Part shown: positions 8,194 through 17,440 of the stretch, in pieces
How the letters are laid out: every line of letters starts with the position of its first letter
Numbering within the stretch: the first letter of the stretch is position 1
DNA from: Candidatus Aegiribacteria sp.
GTDB lineage: Bacteria; Fermentibacterota; Fermentibacteria; Fermentibacterales; JCC-6
Direction of reading: 5' to 3'
DNA: 38,093 nucleotides
Assembly (NCBI GenBank): GCA_030594645.1
Contig: JAUVEU010000024.1
Location: 1 to 38,093, forward strand
Translations under genes and position numbers: made by a program
Notes under the pieces: model-generated
The model's input: the letters and a program-made list of their open reading frames with translations, nothing else
Database searches by the model: none
What the model was told of the DNA's origin: nothing

Positions 8194-8814
8194 ATGAAAT
8201 ATCCAAAGCTCAGAGAACTTGTGGAAGCAATCAAAGCGGTACTAAAGGGGCCATATACTTCCAAGTTTCCCGCAAAACCATATGTTCCTCACCCTAATTT
8301 CAGGGGACAGGTCGTGTATGACGAGGATAAATGCCTTGGATGTCTTGCGTGTGTAGAAGCCTGTCCTGCAAATGCACTGGCTTTCGAAGATATTATCGAA
8401 GGAGAAGGTGTTCCAAAAAGGGTAATGATCCATTATACCGATACATGTATTTTCTGCGGTGTCTGTGTTGATACATGTATCAGGGAAACCGGAGATACAG
8501 GTATCGTTCAGACAAACGAATGGGAACTCTCATACTTCGATCGCGCAGACGCATTCGAAACTATTGAAAAGGAACTTCAGCTCTGCGAGTACTGCGGAGT
8601 AGCTATCGGTACAAAAGATCATCTTGTCTGGCTTGCTGAAAAACTCGGAGAGCTTTCGTATTCAAATCCTACACTGTACCTTTCCAGACTGAAGGAACTC
8701 GGTCTTGTTGATGAAAATATAACCACGGTATACAAAGACGATGGACGATCTGACAGAGTCAAGATTCTCTGTGCTGAATGCAGACGGAGAACAACCACAT
8801 ACCCCGAGGAATAA
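8194..8814 (+). CDS. mbhN: Hydrogenase ferredoxin-like subunit MbhN (NuoI/HycF-like), two [4Fe-4S] clusters
   Basis: 206-residue electron-entry subunit that relays electrons from ferredoxin to MbhJ. Two cluster motifs are visible: CLGCLACVEACP (residues ~48-59) and CIFCGVCVDTC (~85-95). The second lacks the usual final Pro. A C-terminal Cys set, CEYC and CAEC about 60 residues apart, resembles the zinc/iron knuckle seen at the end of HycF-type subunits. The start at 8194 is chosen because the frame upstream of it lies over mrpG in another frame and has no similarity to the family. It is the last gene of the operon and is followed at once by a terminator. Confidence 0.9.
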   Translation: MKYPKLRELVEAIKAVLKGPYTSKFPAKPYVPHPNFRGQVVYDEDKCLGCLACVEACPANALAFEDIIEGEGVPKRVMIHYTDTCIFCGVCVDTCIRETGDTGIVQTNEWELSYFDRADAFETIEKELQLCEYCGVAIGTKDHLVWLAEKLGELSYSNPTLYLSRLKELGLVDENITTVYKDDGRSDRVKILCAECRRRTTTYPEE

Positions 8815-8838
8815 CAGAACAGAATATTAAGCTATTAC

Positions 8839-8873
8839 TACCGGTGACATTCGAACCTGTCACCGGTATTTTT
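8839..8873 (+). terminator. Rho-independent terminator of the mbh operon
   Basis: Perfect 10-bp stem TACCGGTGAC / GTCACCGGTA (8839-8848 and 8859-8868) with a 10-base loop, followed by five T residues. It lies 25 bases after the mbhN stop. Confidence 0.85.
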
Positions 8874-8887
8874 CTATATATATACAC

Positions 8888-8923
8888 GGGGACATGCACA
8901 TGCACGCTCTGGTGCGTGTCACC
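8888..8923. repeat. GGGGACA-type hairpin (REP-like), copy 1
   Basis: Left arm GGGGACATGCAC (8888-8899) pairs with GTGCGTGTCACC (8912-8923) with one mismatch and one G-U pair. There is no T-tract, so it is not a second terminator. The hairpin at 28018-28044 has the same GGGGACA start and also follows an operon end. GGGGACA/TGTCCCC palindromes are common as REP elements mobilised by RAYT transposases; that link is an inference, and no transposase is in this window. Confidence 0.5.
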
Positions 8924-8964
8924 GAATACAACTTTATGCGTCGCTGAAGTAGAAGGCCGGTCAT

Positions 8965-9426
8965 ATGTGCGAATTTAAGAAAAATATCCGGAAACTGCTG
9001 AAAGGGAGGATCGTCTATATGGGGATGGGCAATACTCTCAGGGGAGACGATGGGATAGGATCGAAGCTTGTTGAAGCGCTGCGGAAAAAGGGTGCCAGAG
9101 CTGTGGATGCAGGCACTGTTCCCGAGAACTATATAGGTCCGGTGAAAAGGCTTGAGCCTGATATAATTGTTATGATTGACGCAGTACACCTTGGAAGAGA
9201 ACCGGGATCAGTTGAGCTTCTGAAGCGGGATGAAATACTGGAGAACAGCGGTTTCAGCACACACAGTCTATCACCGGTACTGGTAATGGAACGGCTGGAA
9301 AGCGAGACAGGAGCCGCAGTTTTTATGCTGGCTATTCAACCGGCAGATATCACACTTGGCGCTCCACTGTCCCCGGGAGTCAACCTTCTGCTGAAAACCC
9401 TCCCCGACCTCCTCCCAGGGACGTAG
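8965..9426 (+). CDS. hycI: Hydrogenase maturation protease, HycI/HoxW family
   Basis: 153-residue endopeptidase that removes the C-terminal tail of the hydrogenase large subunit after nickel insertion. The N-terminal GMGNTLRGDDGIG motif holds the first metal-binding Asp, followed by the HycI-like GTVPENYI segment, the second Asp in MIDAVH, and the His in THSLSP. These are the nickel-sensing residues of the family. A GAAGG element precedes the ATG. Its presence agrees with the 35-residue extension after DPCYCCTER in MbhL at 1198-2382. It follows the mbh terminator, so it probably has its own promoter, though I see no convincing one. Confidence 0.9.
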   Translation: MCEFKKNIRKLLKGRIVYMGMGNTLRGDDGIGSKLVEALRKKGARAVDAGTVPENYIGPVKRLEPDIIVMIDAVHLGREPGSVELLKRDEILENSGFSTHSLSPVLVMERLESETGAAVFMLAIQPADITLGAPLSPGVNLLLKTLPDLLPGT

Positions 9427-9462
9427 CACACTTCTTCAACTTATACTTCATCATCTCTTCAA

Positions 9463-11082
9463 TTGGATTGGGATAATGTGAGCATTGAAATTCGAGCTGA
9501 ACAAAGATCAAGAAGATCCTCAGCAGGGAAAGTGGTTGTATATCTGGCAATTGCTGTTGTTATTTCAGTAATATTTTTGATTAGCGCTTTTGGGGTTCAG
9601 CTGGTTGATGATGGTTATTATTATCTGGAAATCGCCCGGAATATTTCCTCTGGAAACGGTATTACCTTTGACGGAATAAATAGAACAAACGGTTTTCATC
9701 CATTATGGCAGGCTATGCTTGTCCCGGTATTTCTGATGACCGGAAGCAGAGACCTTGCTGCACAGGCTGTAACCATACTGCAGACGCTGCTTTTTGCAGC
9801 AAGCGGTTTTGTGCTTTACAGGATACTGATTGAAAATACGAAGAAAATCCTCCTTTCAGTTACCGCCGCCGCATTCTGGCTTCTTAATTTCTGGTTCTGG
9901 AGCAAGGGAGCCCTGTCCGGAATGGAGACAGGACTCCTGATCTTCTGTTACGGAATAAGCCTTCTTCTCTTTACCAGGTCACTCCGTGGAATGTACAGCA
10001 CGTGGCCGCTTTCCTTTTCTCTTATCGCAGCCTGCATGGCCAGGCTGGATTCACTTGCTCTGGTCTTTGGAATCTGTCTCATCTTTCTTTTTCTAAGAAG
10101 GTACCGTGATGTCCTTCGGACAGGGCTTCCGGTGATGGTTTATCTGATATTGTATGTGATAGTCAACAAGCTGTATTTCGGGGGAATATTGCCCGTATCA
10201 GGATATATTAAATCCGCTGCAGGAAGTGAGCTTCTAATACAGTTGTTTTCATCCGGAGACACACGGTTCTTTCAGCATGGAGTAATGAATTTTGTCAATT
10301 TTGCTACTCTTGGAGGACGTCTTCCTCTTCCAGCCGTGCTTGCGGTCATAGGGGGGTCTGCATGTACAGCAGTATGGTTTATCAGAAAGGCATTTACTCC
10401 TATAAGGGAACTGATGGCTGTATGCTGGTGTTATACTTTACTGCTTCTGATCTATTATTCCTTCATGTACGAATCGCTTCTGGAAATCTATACCTATTAC
10501 TGGTTCCCTGTTATTTTCGGAGTAATGATTTCATCTGTTCTTCTATTATCACGAATAAAATTCAGGTTCCTCAGGAACACTATTGCATGGATTCTTCTCG
10601 CGGGGCTTGTCGTTTTCAATATTGTGTATGCACACGATCGTCTGCAGGGATATTCATTTGTGATTCCTGATTCCGAAAGACCCGAGCAGCATGGCGTCAA
10701 TTTTTTAAACACACTGGACGATGGGACAGTAATTGGATCGTGGGATGCCGGATATGTCGGATACTACTGCAGACATCGGGTCGTGAATCTGGATGGTCTT
10801 GTCAACAATTACGAGTATCAGAGAATTCTGCATGATCAGGGACTGGAAAAATATCTCTATATGCAGGACATCACATGTATTGCAAACATTGATCATTTCA
10901 CGGGCACTCGCGATATGATAGAACGCATGTCGGGGTGGTATCAGGTTTTTGAGGATTCGAGCGATTTTCCCAATCCTGTTTCACTATTTTCAGTATCTGA
11001 GGATGGGAACCTGTACGCGTCACGGCAATCCAGAGTGTTTTTCGTGTACTGCCGATCAGCCGTTTTTCAATCTGAAAACTGA
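9463..11082 (+). CDS. GT-C superfamily membrane glycosyltransferase-like protein
   Basis: Polytopic protein of up to 539 residues with about 10-11 hydrophobic helices and a soluble C-terminal part. After the first helix it has VDDGYYYLEIARN, then TNGFHPLWQ and SGMETGL. The acidic pair after helix 1 is the catalytic-loop arrangement of GT-C enzymes that use lipid-linked sugars (ArnT/PMT_2-like). The same layout appears in the protein at 21523-22911, including a C-terminal NLDGLV block. The start is uncertain: TTG at 9463 has no clear ribosome binding site, and GTG at 9478 preceded by GGGA is an alternative. The acceptor and sugar cannot be told. It sits oddly between hydrogenase maturation genes and its end overlaps the convergent hypB end by 16 bases. 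Confidence 0.7.
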   Translation: MDWDNVSIEIRAEQRSRRSSAGKVVVYLAIAVVISVIFLISAFGVQLVDDGYYYLEIARNISSGNGITFDGINRTNGFHPLWQAMLVPVFLMTGSRDLAAQAVTILQTLLFAASGFVLYRILIENTKKILLSVTAAAFWLLNFWFWSKGALSGMETGLLIFCYGISLLLFTRSLRGMYSTWPLSFSLIAACMARLDSLALVFGICLIFLFLRRYRDVLRTGLPVMVYLILYVIVNKLYFGGILPVSGYIKSAAGSELLIQLFSSGDTRFFQHGVMNFVNFATLGGRLPLPAVLAVIGGSACTAVWFIRKAFTPIRELMAVCWCYTLLLLIYYSFMYESLLEIYTYYWFPVIFGVMISSVLLLSRIKFRFLRNTIAWILLAGLVVFNIVYAHDRLQGYSFVIPDSERPEQHGVNFLNTLDDGTVIGSWDAGYVGYYCRHRVVNLDGLVNNYEYQRILHDQGLEKYLYMQDITCIANIDHFTGTRDMIERMSGWYQVFEDSSDFPNPVSLFSVSEDGNLYASRQSRVFFVYCRSAVFQSEN

Positions 11083-11735
11083 TTCTCCAGGAAATCGCAG
11101 AACTCTTCCATTCCTTCACCTGTTTTAGCTGAGACGGTGAATACCAGGACTTCCGGATTGAGGCTTCTGCACTCATCTATCACTCTGTTTACGTCGAAAT
11201 CAATGTGGGGGAGAAGGTCCATCTTGTTGATCACAAGTACTGATATCCTGCTGAAAAGGGATGGATACTTAAGTATCTTGTCATCGCCCTCGGGTAATGA
11301 AAGAAGTCCTACTTTAAGGTTTTCACCAAGATCGTAACTGCTGGGGCAGATTAAATTTCCCACATTCTCGATACAGAGCAATGCGAGTTCATCCGATTCA
11401 AGATCCATGTGTCCCAGAGCGTGATTAACTGCTTCAGCATCGAGATGACAGGAACCACCGGTCTCGATCTGCCAGGCCTGACACCCCGCTTTTCTGATTC
11501 TTTCCGCATCGCGGTCAGTTTGCACATCTCCTTCGATAACAGCCATCTTCGATCCGAAGAAACGGGCCATTGATTCAAGAAGTGTGGTTTTGCCGGCACC
11601 AGGAGAGCTGATAAGATTAAGCGTATATATTATCTTCCCATTCAGTAATTCCCTGTTAGATGCAGCAAAACGGTCATTTTTATTCATAACAGGGGTCAAG
11701 ATGTTCACTGTCTGTTTTGTGATATCATCGCACAT
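11067..11735 (-). CDS. hypB: Hydrogenase nickel incorporation GTPase HypB
   Basis: 222-residue GTPase that works with HypA to insert nickel into the hydrogenase large subunit. Visible motifs: P-loop SSPGAGKTT (~43-51), GDVQTDRDAERI, the metal-site region GGSCHLDA, ENVGNLICP with its Cys, and NKMDLL for guanine recognition. The N-terminus has neither the CxxCGC high-affinity nickel site nor a His-rich stretch, so it is the minimal form that relies on the G-domain metal site. It starts 1 base after the end of hypA and is surely co-transcribed with it. Confidence 0.95.
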   Translation of the reverse strand: MCDDITKQTVNILTPVMNKNDRFAASNRELLNGKIIYTLNLISSPGAGKTTLLESMARFFGSKMAVIEGDVQTDRDAERIRKAGCQAWQIETGGSCHLDAEAVNHALGHMDLESDELALLCIENVGNLICPSSYDLGENLKVGLLSLPEGDDKILKYPSLFSRISVLVINKMDLLPHIDFDVNRVIDECRSLNPEVLVFTVSAKTGEGMEEFCDFLENQFSD

Positions 11736-11736
11736 A

Positions 11737-12084
11737 TCAGTCTGTTCCTTCCATGATTTCTACGCTGTCTACCGTAAATTCTCTTCCTGACAGTATCCTT
11801 CTGTTGAAGGAACCGCACAATGGACAGCCCTGGTAAAATTCCTTTGCCTGATATTCAGCATCGCAGTCAAGGCAGATAAGTTTTGCTTCTGTTTCAGTTA
11901 TTACAAGCCTTGGTTCACCGAATCCCTCCATCTTTGCCACTTCTGTAAAGCAGAACCGGAGGGATTCAGGAGATATTCCTGACAGCGGACCAATGGTAAT
12001 GTTCACCGTATCCAGAGGTTTGCATCCTCCAAGAACTTTACCAATGATCCTTGTCATATCTTTCGCAAGGGATAGTTCGTGCAT
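11737..12084 (-). CDS. hypA: Hydrogenase nickel incorporation protein HypA
   Basis: 115-residue nickel metallochaperone. It begins MHELSLAKDM, where the Met-His-Glu N-terminus is the nickel site of the family, and carries the structural zinc site as CLDC...CPLC. The open frame extends further upstream, but the start at 12084 is clear: a GGAGAG ribosome binding site stands just before it and the family always begins MHE. It heads a hypA-hypB unit running opposite to hypF; about 107 bases of shared upstream region separate the two starts. Confidence 0.95.
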   Translation of the reverse strand: MHELSLAKDMTRIIGKVLGGCKPLDTVNITIGPLSGISPESLRFCFTEVAKMEGFGEPRLVITETEAKLICLDCDAEYQAKEFYQGCPLCGSFNRRILSGREFTVDSVEIMEGTD

Positions 12085-12090
12085 TACTCT

Positions 12091-12105
12091 CCGATCATTG
12101 ATCGG
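12091..12105. promoter_or_regulatory. Palindrome CCGATCA-T-TGATCGG between divergent hypA and hypF (candidate operator)
   Basis: Perfect 7+1+7 inverted repeat immediately upstream of the hypA ribosome binding site, in the shared hypA/hypF intergenic region. A further half-site CCGATCA occurs at 12167-12173, close to the hypF start. The position suits a regulator acting on both units. No known consensus is recognised, and the promoters here are weak by eye. Confidence 0.35.
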
Positions 12106-12191
12106 TGTATGGTCTGAAACTGCTTTAGATGGTAGAATATACGCTATATTCAGCAGGAGATGTACCCCGATCAAAGTCCGGAGAAGTTAAT

Positions 12192-14459
12192 TTGAAGCGA
12201 CTTAGAATGGAAATCTACGGAGCTGTGCAGGGCGTCGGATTCAGACCTTTCGTATACCGGCTGGCTGACAGTTTTGATATTACAGGCTGGGTATGCAATG
12301 CTGCAGCTGGTGTGATACTCGAGGTTGAGGGAGAAGAAGCAGTTCTACGGAGGTTCGGGGAAGCGGTGGAAAAAGAAAAACCGGCTCTTTCCATTATTCA
12401 GGATGTCACCAGAGAATATCTGGATCCTGTTGGATATACCGGCTTTGAGATAAGGACGAGTACAGGAGGGGAGAGAAGAGTTCTTGTTCTTCCTGATATA
12501 TCTACATGTGATGATTGTCTGGAAGAGATAATGGATCCTGAAAACAGACGATATCGATATCCGTTTACGAATTGCACTAATTGCGGTCCGAGATACTCCA
12601 TCATCAATTCCATCCCTTACGACAGACCTGCTACGACTATGTCTGGTTTTCATATGTGCAGGAAGTGCCTGTCCGAGTACGAAGATCCATCCAACAGGAG
12701 GTTTCACGCACAGCCGAACGCATGCCCCGAGTGTGGACCGCATATAGAACTCCTGGATCGAAACGGAAAAATTCTTGCGGAGAGAGATGAAGCCCTAAGG
12801 AGAACAGCATCCGCAATACTCGATGGCAAAATAGTTGCAGTAAAAGGGCTTGGCGGATTTCATCTGATTGCTCTAGCAAGCTCTGACAAAGTCGTCCAGC
12901 TCCTGAGGAAGCGGAAGGGCAGGAAAACCAAACCTTTTGCCCTGATGTTTCCCTCTTCAGATATGATCTCATCCTTCTGCGAAGTATCGGAAATGGAAAA
13001 GAATCTGCTTAAATCCCCTGAATCTCCGATTGTTCTGCTTAGAAAGAGGATAGATCATGGATCTTCCAATAAACTTTCGGGTTACATATCTCCTGGGAAT
13101 CCTGATCTTGGTGTCATGCTTCCATATACCCCTCTTCATCATCTTCTGTTGCAGGAGATAGGCGATCCTGTTGTAGCAACCAGCGGTAACCTTTCCGATG
13201 AACCCATATGCACAGATGAAAAAGAAGCATTAAGAAGATTGTCCGGTCTTGCGGATCTGTTCCTGATTCACAACCGACCTATAGCAAGACATGTTGATGA
13301 TTCAATAGTACGAGTGGTGGATGGCAGGGAGATGGTTCTGAGACGAGCCAGAGGGTATGCTCCTCTGCCGGTAAGGATGAATAAGAAATCAGATGTTATA
13401 CTTGCCACCGGAGCACATCTTAAGAATACCCTGGCGCTCTCGATAGGTAATAATGTTTTTGTAAGTCAGCATATCGGAGACATGGAGACGCCTCAGGCAG
13501 TTAAAGCATATAAAGAAGTCTGGAGCAGCATAGAGTTGCTCTACCATGCTAAACCAAAAAAAATCATTCATGACATGCATCCGGATTACATCTCTACAAA
13601 ATATGCGGTGGAATCCGGTCTTCCAGCGTTTCCGGTACAGCATCATGTAGCTCATGTCTGTTCCTGTATGCTCGATAACGAATTAAGTCCTCCTCTGCTT
13701 GGAGTATCCTGGGACGGAACGGGATATGGCACTGATGGTACGATATGGGGAGGGGAATTCTTTAAAATAGGCGAAGAATTCATTGAGAGAGTTGCGCATA
13801 TGAGAGTATTCAGGCTTCCAGGCGGAGAAAAGGCCGTAAGGGAACCGAGAAGATCAGCACTTGGACTCCTGTCAGAGATATTCGATGATCCAGACCGGTA
13901 TATTCCATCTGATGTTTTTATGAAAGAAGAGCTTACCGTATTGAAACGGATGCTGAAGAATAATCTTAATTCACCTTATTCTTCAAGCATGGGAAGACTT
14001 TTTGACGTGGTTTCGTCTATGCTCGGACTCTGTCAGACAAATGAATTCGAGGGTCAGGCAGCGATGCTGCTTGAATATGCTGCTGCAGGAGTGGAAACGG
14101 ATGATTCGTATAATCTTTTACTGGATAGGAGCGAGGGAAAACCCTGGATACTGGACTGGGAATCTCTTATCAATGATATAATCGAAGATATTACCATCGG
14201 GGAGAAGGCATCCATGATCTCAGCAAGGTTCCACAACGCGCTTGCCGAAGGAATTGTATCTGTAGCTGAGTTAATGGGGGAGAAAGAAGTGGTCCTGAGC
14301 GGAGGATGCTTTCAGAACGTTTACCTCGCGGAAAGAACAGCGAATATGCTCCGGAGAAAGGGATTCACACCTGTTCTGCACTGGAAGATACCACCGAATG
14401 ACGGCGGCATAGCCCCAGGGCAGATATTCGCAGCTGTGAATCTGTATAAGAACGAATGA
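12192..14459 (+). CDS. hypF: Carbamoyltransferase HypF
   Basis: About 755-residue enzyme that turns carbamoyl phosphate into the cyanide precursor for the Fe(CN)2CO site, handing a thiocarboxamide to HypE. Domains in order: acylphosphatase (GAVQGVGFRPFVYRLA), two zinc knuckles (CDDC...CTNC and CRKC...CPEC), a YrdC-like domain (KGLGGFHLIALAS), and a Kae1-like carbamoyltransferase domain (QHHVAHVCSC, WDGTGYGTDGTIWGGEF, SGGCFQN). I prefer the TTG at 12192 because GGAGAAG lies 5 bases upstream and it starts just before the acylphosphatase fold. ATG at 12129 and ATG at 12207 are alternatives. hypC follows after 13 bases. Confidence 0.93.
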   Translation: MKRLRMEIYGAVQGVGFRPFVYRLADSFDITGWVCNAAAGVILEVEGEEAVLRRFGEAVEKEKPALSIIQDVTREYLDPVGYTGFEIRTSTGGERRVLVLPDISTCDDCLEEIMDPENRRYRYPFTNCTNCGPRYSIINSIPYDRPATTMSGFHMCRKCLSEYEDPSNRRFHAQPNACPECGPHIELLDRNGKILAERDEALRRTASAILDGKIVAVKGLGGFHLIALASSDKVVQLLRKRKGRKTKPFALMFPSSDMISSFCEVSEMEKNLLKSPESPIVLLRKRIDHGSSNKLSGYISPGNPDLGVMLPYTPLHHLLLQEIGDPVVATSGNLSDEPICTDEKEALRRLSGLADLFLIHNRPIARHVDDSIVRVVDGREMVLRRARGYAPLPVRMNKKSDVILATGAHLKNTLALSIGNNVFVSQHIGDMETPQAVKAYKEVWSSIELLYHAKPKKIIHDMHPDYISTKYAVESGLPAFPVQHHVAHVCSCMLDNELSPPLLGVSWDGTGYGTDGTIWGGEFFKIGEEFIERVAHMRVFRLPGGEKAVREPRRSALGLLSEIFDDPDRYIPSDVFMKEELTVLKRMLKNNLNSPYSSSMGRLFDVVSSMLGLCQTNEFEGQAAMLLEYAAAGVETDDSYNLLLDRSEGKPWILDWESLINDIIEDITIGEKASMISARFHNALAEGIVSVAELMGEKEVVLSGGCFQNVYLAERTANMLRRKGFTPVLHWKIPPNDGGIAPGQIFAAVNLYKNE

Positions 14460-14472
14460 AAGGAGATTAAGG

Positions 14473-14775
14473 ATGTGCCTTGGAGTGCCGGGCAGGATTG
14501 AAGAAATTTTTCAGGGAGACGATCCGATTTTCAGAACAGGAAAAGTGAGTTTCGGAGGAATTCTGCGGGACATAAGTCTTGCCGGTGTCAGTAATGCAAA
14601 GGTTGGTGACTGGGTTATTGTTCATGCCGGTTTTGCTCTTAATAAACTCAATGAGGAAGAAGCCTGTGAGGTTTTTGAATATCTAAGGCAGATATCTGAA
14701 TTTGGTAAAGAAGAACTTAATAGTAATCATAATACCTTACAGGGAAACAATATACCTGATAAAGGCACATCTTGA
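14473..14775 (+). CDS. hypC: Hydrogenase assembly chaperone HypC
   Basis: 100-residue HypC/HupF chaperone that carries the iron centre with HypD and delivers it to the large subunit. The N-terminus MCLGVPGRI has the essential Cys2. The core [20 protein letters not shown] is typical. A tail of about 20 polar residues after the usual end is extra. AGGAG precedes the ATG and the stop overlaps the hypD TTG start. Confidence 0.95.
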   Translation: MCLGVPGRIEEIFQGDDPIFRTGKVSFGGILRDISLAGVSNAKVGDWVIVHAGFALNKLNEEEACEVFEYLRQISEFGKEELNSNHNTLQGNNIPDKGTS

Positions 14776-15869
14776 AATATGTTTCCGAATACCGTGATCG
14801 ATCAGCAGCTGAGGAATACGCTGAAAGGATTCAACAGCTGGCTTCCAGGGAGTGGACAATTATGGAGGTGTGCGGTGGGCAGACACATTCCATTCTGAAA
14901 TACGGTATCGACCAGCTCCTTTCTGAAAAGATCTCACTGATTCACGGTCCTGGATGTCCTGTATGTGTAACTCCGATTGAACTGATCGATCAGGCTATCG
15001 AGATCGCCGGTATTGAGGATGTTATTCTTTGTTCGTTCGGTGATATGCTCAGAGTACCTGGCAGCGTCAAAGATCTGATGGGTGTCAGGGCTTCCGGCGG
15101 AGACATCAGAATAGTCTATTCACCAATTGACGCTGTGAAGATCGCAGAACAGAACCCGATGAAGCAGATAGTGTTCTTCGGAGTAGGCTTTGAAACGACA
15201 GCTCCTGTAACAGCAGCCTCAATAATACAGGCAGACCATCTTAACCTGGACAATTTCTATATGCTGGTATCGCACGTTCTTGTACCACCAGCGATGCAGG
15301 CAGTCCTCTCAAATCCTGAATGCAGAGTACAGGGATTCCTTGCAGCCGGGCATGTCTGTTCAATAATGGGTTACATTGAATACGAGTCTATTGTGAGCGA
15401 GTACAATGTTCCCATAGTTGTTACCGGTTTTGAACCACTCGATATCCTTGAGGGAATCCACATGTGCCTGAAGCAGCTGGAGGAAGGCAGGGCGGAAGTT
15501 GAAAACCAGTACACGCGCTCAGTAAAAAGGAATGGGAATCCCGAAGCCATTGATATGATACGTGAAGTATTTGAAGTAATTGACAGGAAATGGCGGGGGA
15601 TAGGTGCAATACCAGCGAGTGGACTCGGATTAAGGGAAAAATATTCGAAATTCGACGCTGCAGAGCGATTCGGTGTCAGTGGATATACAGTTGAGGAATC
15701 CGGCGACTGCATCTCAGGGCAGGTTCTAACAGGTGAGAAAAAACCTGACGAATGTACCGCCTTCGGTGGTAAATGTACCCCGGAACATCCACTTGGAGCC
15801 CTGATGGTATCATCCGAGGGAGCATGTGCTGCATATTATCGCTACAGATTAACCAGGAGTAACCGATGA
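14772..15869 (+). CDS. hypD: Hydrogenase iron-centre assembly protein HypD
   Basis: 365-residue iron-sulfur protein that, with HypC, holds iron while CN and CO ligands are added. Motifs: [46 protein letters not shown] and AGHVCSIMG. The C-terminal cysteines in [13 protein letters not shown] and [12 protein letters not shown] fit the [4Fe-4S] site. The start is TTG, overlapping the hypC stop as TTGA. Its own stop overlaps hypE by 4 bases. Confidence 0.95.
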   Translation: MKYVSEYRDRSAAEEYAERIQQLASREWTIMEVCGGQTHSILKYGIDQLLSEKISLIHGPGCPVCVTPIELIDQAIEIAGIEDVILCSFGDMLRVPGSVKDLMGVRASGGDIRIVYSPIDAVKIAEQNPMKQIVFFGVGFETTAPVTAASIIQADHLNLDNFYMLVSHVLVPPAMQAVLSNPECRVQGFLAAGHVCSIMGYIEYESIVSEYNVPIVVTGFEPLDILEGIHMCLKQLEEGRAEVENQYTRSVKRNGNPEAIDMIREVFEVIDRKWRGIGAIPASGLGLREKYSKFDAAERFGVSGYTVEESGDCISGQVLTGEKKPDECTAFGGKCTPEHPLGALMVSSEGACAAYYRYRLTRSNR

Positions 15870-16909
15870 TTTCAAACGAAAGCTGCCCTATACCTCTATC
15901 TGATTACCCTGAAGTAACCATGGCGCACGGCGGCGGTGGAAAGCTTATGCATGACCTTATCAGCAGGATGATGTACAGAGTCTTCTCAAATCCGATTCTG
16001 GATGCTCAGCATGATGGGGCTGTTCTCAGAACTGATGGCAGAAGAATAGCATTTTCAACCGATTCGCATGTAATTACCCCTCTGTTCTTTCCGGGAGGTG
16101 ATATCGGATATCTTTCCGTATACGGAACTGTTAACGATCTTGCCATGTGCGGAGCAAAACCGGAATGGCTGAGCGCCAGTTTCATACTTGAAGAAGGACT
16201 TCCAATGGAAACCCTCTGGAGGGTTGTGCAATCGATGGGAGAAGCCGCTGAAAGAACAGGTGTATCAATTGTAACAGGAGACACAAAGGTTGTTGAGAGA
16301 GGTAAGGGCGACGGGATCTATATCAATACTGCCGGAGTGGGCATCATACCTGAAGGTGTAGATATCAGTCCTTCCAGAGTGAGAGAAGGAGATTCCGTTA
16401 TTCTCAGTGGTGACATTGGGCGGCATGGAATCGCTATCATGGCCATTCGCGAAGGGATCGATTTTCAGACGGTTATTCAGAGTGATCTTGCGCCTCTTGA
16501 TAAAATAGTCTCCGAACTGCTTGAAGTTGACCTTGATATTCACTGCATGAGGGATCTTACGAGGGGAGGGCTTGCCAGCGGTCTGAATGAAATTGCCTCT
16601 GCTGGCAAAGTTTCAATAAATATCAGGGAGAGTCTTATCCCTATTCGTGATGACGTTCTTGGAGCCTGCGAAATACTTGGTTTCGATCCGCTCTACGTTG
16701 CCAATGAAGGTCGATTCGTTGTTATTCTTCCCGAAAAGAATGCCGAAAAAGTTGTTGATATTCTTCATAAACATGAAAACAGCCGACAGGCAACCATAAT
16801 TGGACATGTTGCAGAAGCATCATATGCCGATGTGATCATGGAAAGCAGCATTGGAGCTGAGAGAATCGTTGACATGATGAGCGGTGAACAGCTTCCCCGA
16901 ATTTGTTAG
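15866..16909 (+). CDS. hypE: Carbamoyl-dehydrating maturation protein HypE
   Basis: 347-residue PurM/AIR synthase-like enzyme. It dehydrates the carbamoyl group received from HypF on its C-terminal Cys to form the cyanide ligand. The chain ends PRIC with that cysteine. Other features are [58 protein letters not shown] and [10 protein letters not shown]. It is the last gene of hypF-C-D-E. Its stop overlaps the convergent trmO-like gene by 4 bases, leaving no room for a separate terminator. Confidence 0.95.
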   Translation: MISNESCPIPLSDYPEVTMAHGGGGKLMHDLISRMMYRVFSNPILDAQHDGAVLRTDGRRIAFSTDSHVITPLFFPGGDIGYLSVYGTVNDLAMCGAKPEWLSASFILEEGLPMETLWRVVQSMGEAAERTGVSIVTGDTKVVERGKGDGIYINTAGVGIIPEGVDISPSRVREGDSVILSGDIGRHGIAIMAIREGIDFQTVIQSDLAPLDKIVSELLEVDLDIHCMRDLTRGGLASGLNEIASAGKVSINIRESLIPIRDDVLGACEILGFDPLYVANEGRFVVILPEKNAEKVVDILHKHENSRQATIIGHVAEASYADVIMESSIGAERIVDMMSGEQLPRIC

Positions 16910-17412
16910 CTTCTCCCTTTCTGGCTCTTGAAATCTCTCAAACCTCGCACGGATGCAACATCATCTGAGACAATGTCTTGCCAACCTGATTTGACGTTTT
17001 CCCTTGAATCGAACCTTTGTATGTATGGTTTGATGTCAAGCAAAGGGGTGTCATCCAATATGTCGAGGTCCCTGATATAAAGAATATTATTTTCAATTCG
17101 ATCCAATCGCACAAGACTCATCCCTAATTTATTAGGACGATGTGGAGCGCGTGTAGCAAAAATACCATGTTCATGGTCTGATAGATACGGCTTTAAACGT
17201 AAACACGTTTTCTGTGAATGATCGAAGTAATAGAACAAATAGATATGAGAGAATCCCGCTAAATCTTTCAACCCTTCAGCATATTCATTATTTAAACGAA
17301 CTGTGCCTTCGACGTCGTTACAAAAAACAGGTTGTATCGGGATTTTTGATATTTCTTTATGAGGAGAATGGATAATTCCTATTGATTGGAATACAAATTT
17401 GTTACCTTCCAT
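16906..17412 (-). CDS. TsaA/TrmO-like tRNA methyltransferase family protein
   Basis: 168-residue protein of the TsaA (UPF0066/VirR) family, whose characterised member TrmO methylates N6 of t6A37 in some tRNAs. Visible signature: [10 protein letters not shown] at the N-terminus, [14 protein letters not shown], and [20 protein letters not shown]. The family typically forms dimers with the active site at the interface. The gene is visibly AT-richer than the hyp genes and runs against them, which with the neighbouring toxin-antitoxin pair suggests later arrival. The substrate of this member is not established. Confidence 0.85.
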   Translation of the reverse strand: MEGNKFVFQSIGIIHSPHKEISKIPIQPVFCNDVEGTVRLNNEYAEGLKDLAGFSHIYLFYYFDHSQKTCLRLKPYLSDHEHGIFATRAPHRPNKLGMSLVRLDRIENNILYIRDLDILDDTPLLDIKPYIQRFDSRENVKSGWQDIVSDDVASVRGLRDFKSQKGRS

Positions 17413-17440
17413 TATTCTTCCTTTATATTTAAAACTACGT

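Noticed and set aside
8874-8964. Small + strand frame across the mbh-hycI gap
   Set aside because: It spans a terminator and a hairpin and has no ribosome binding site or family features.
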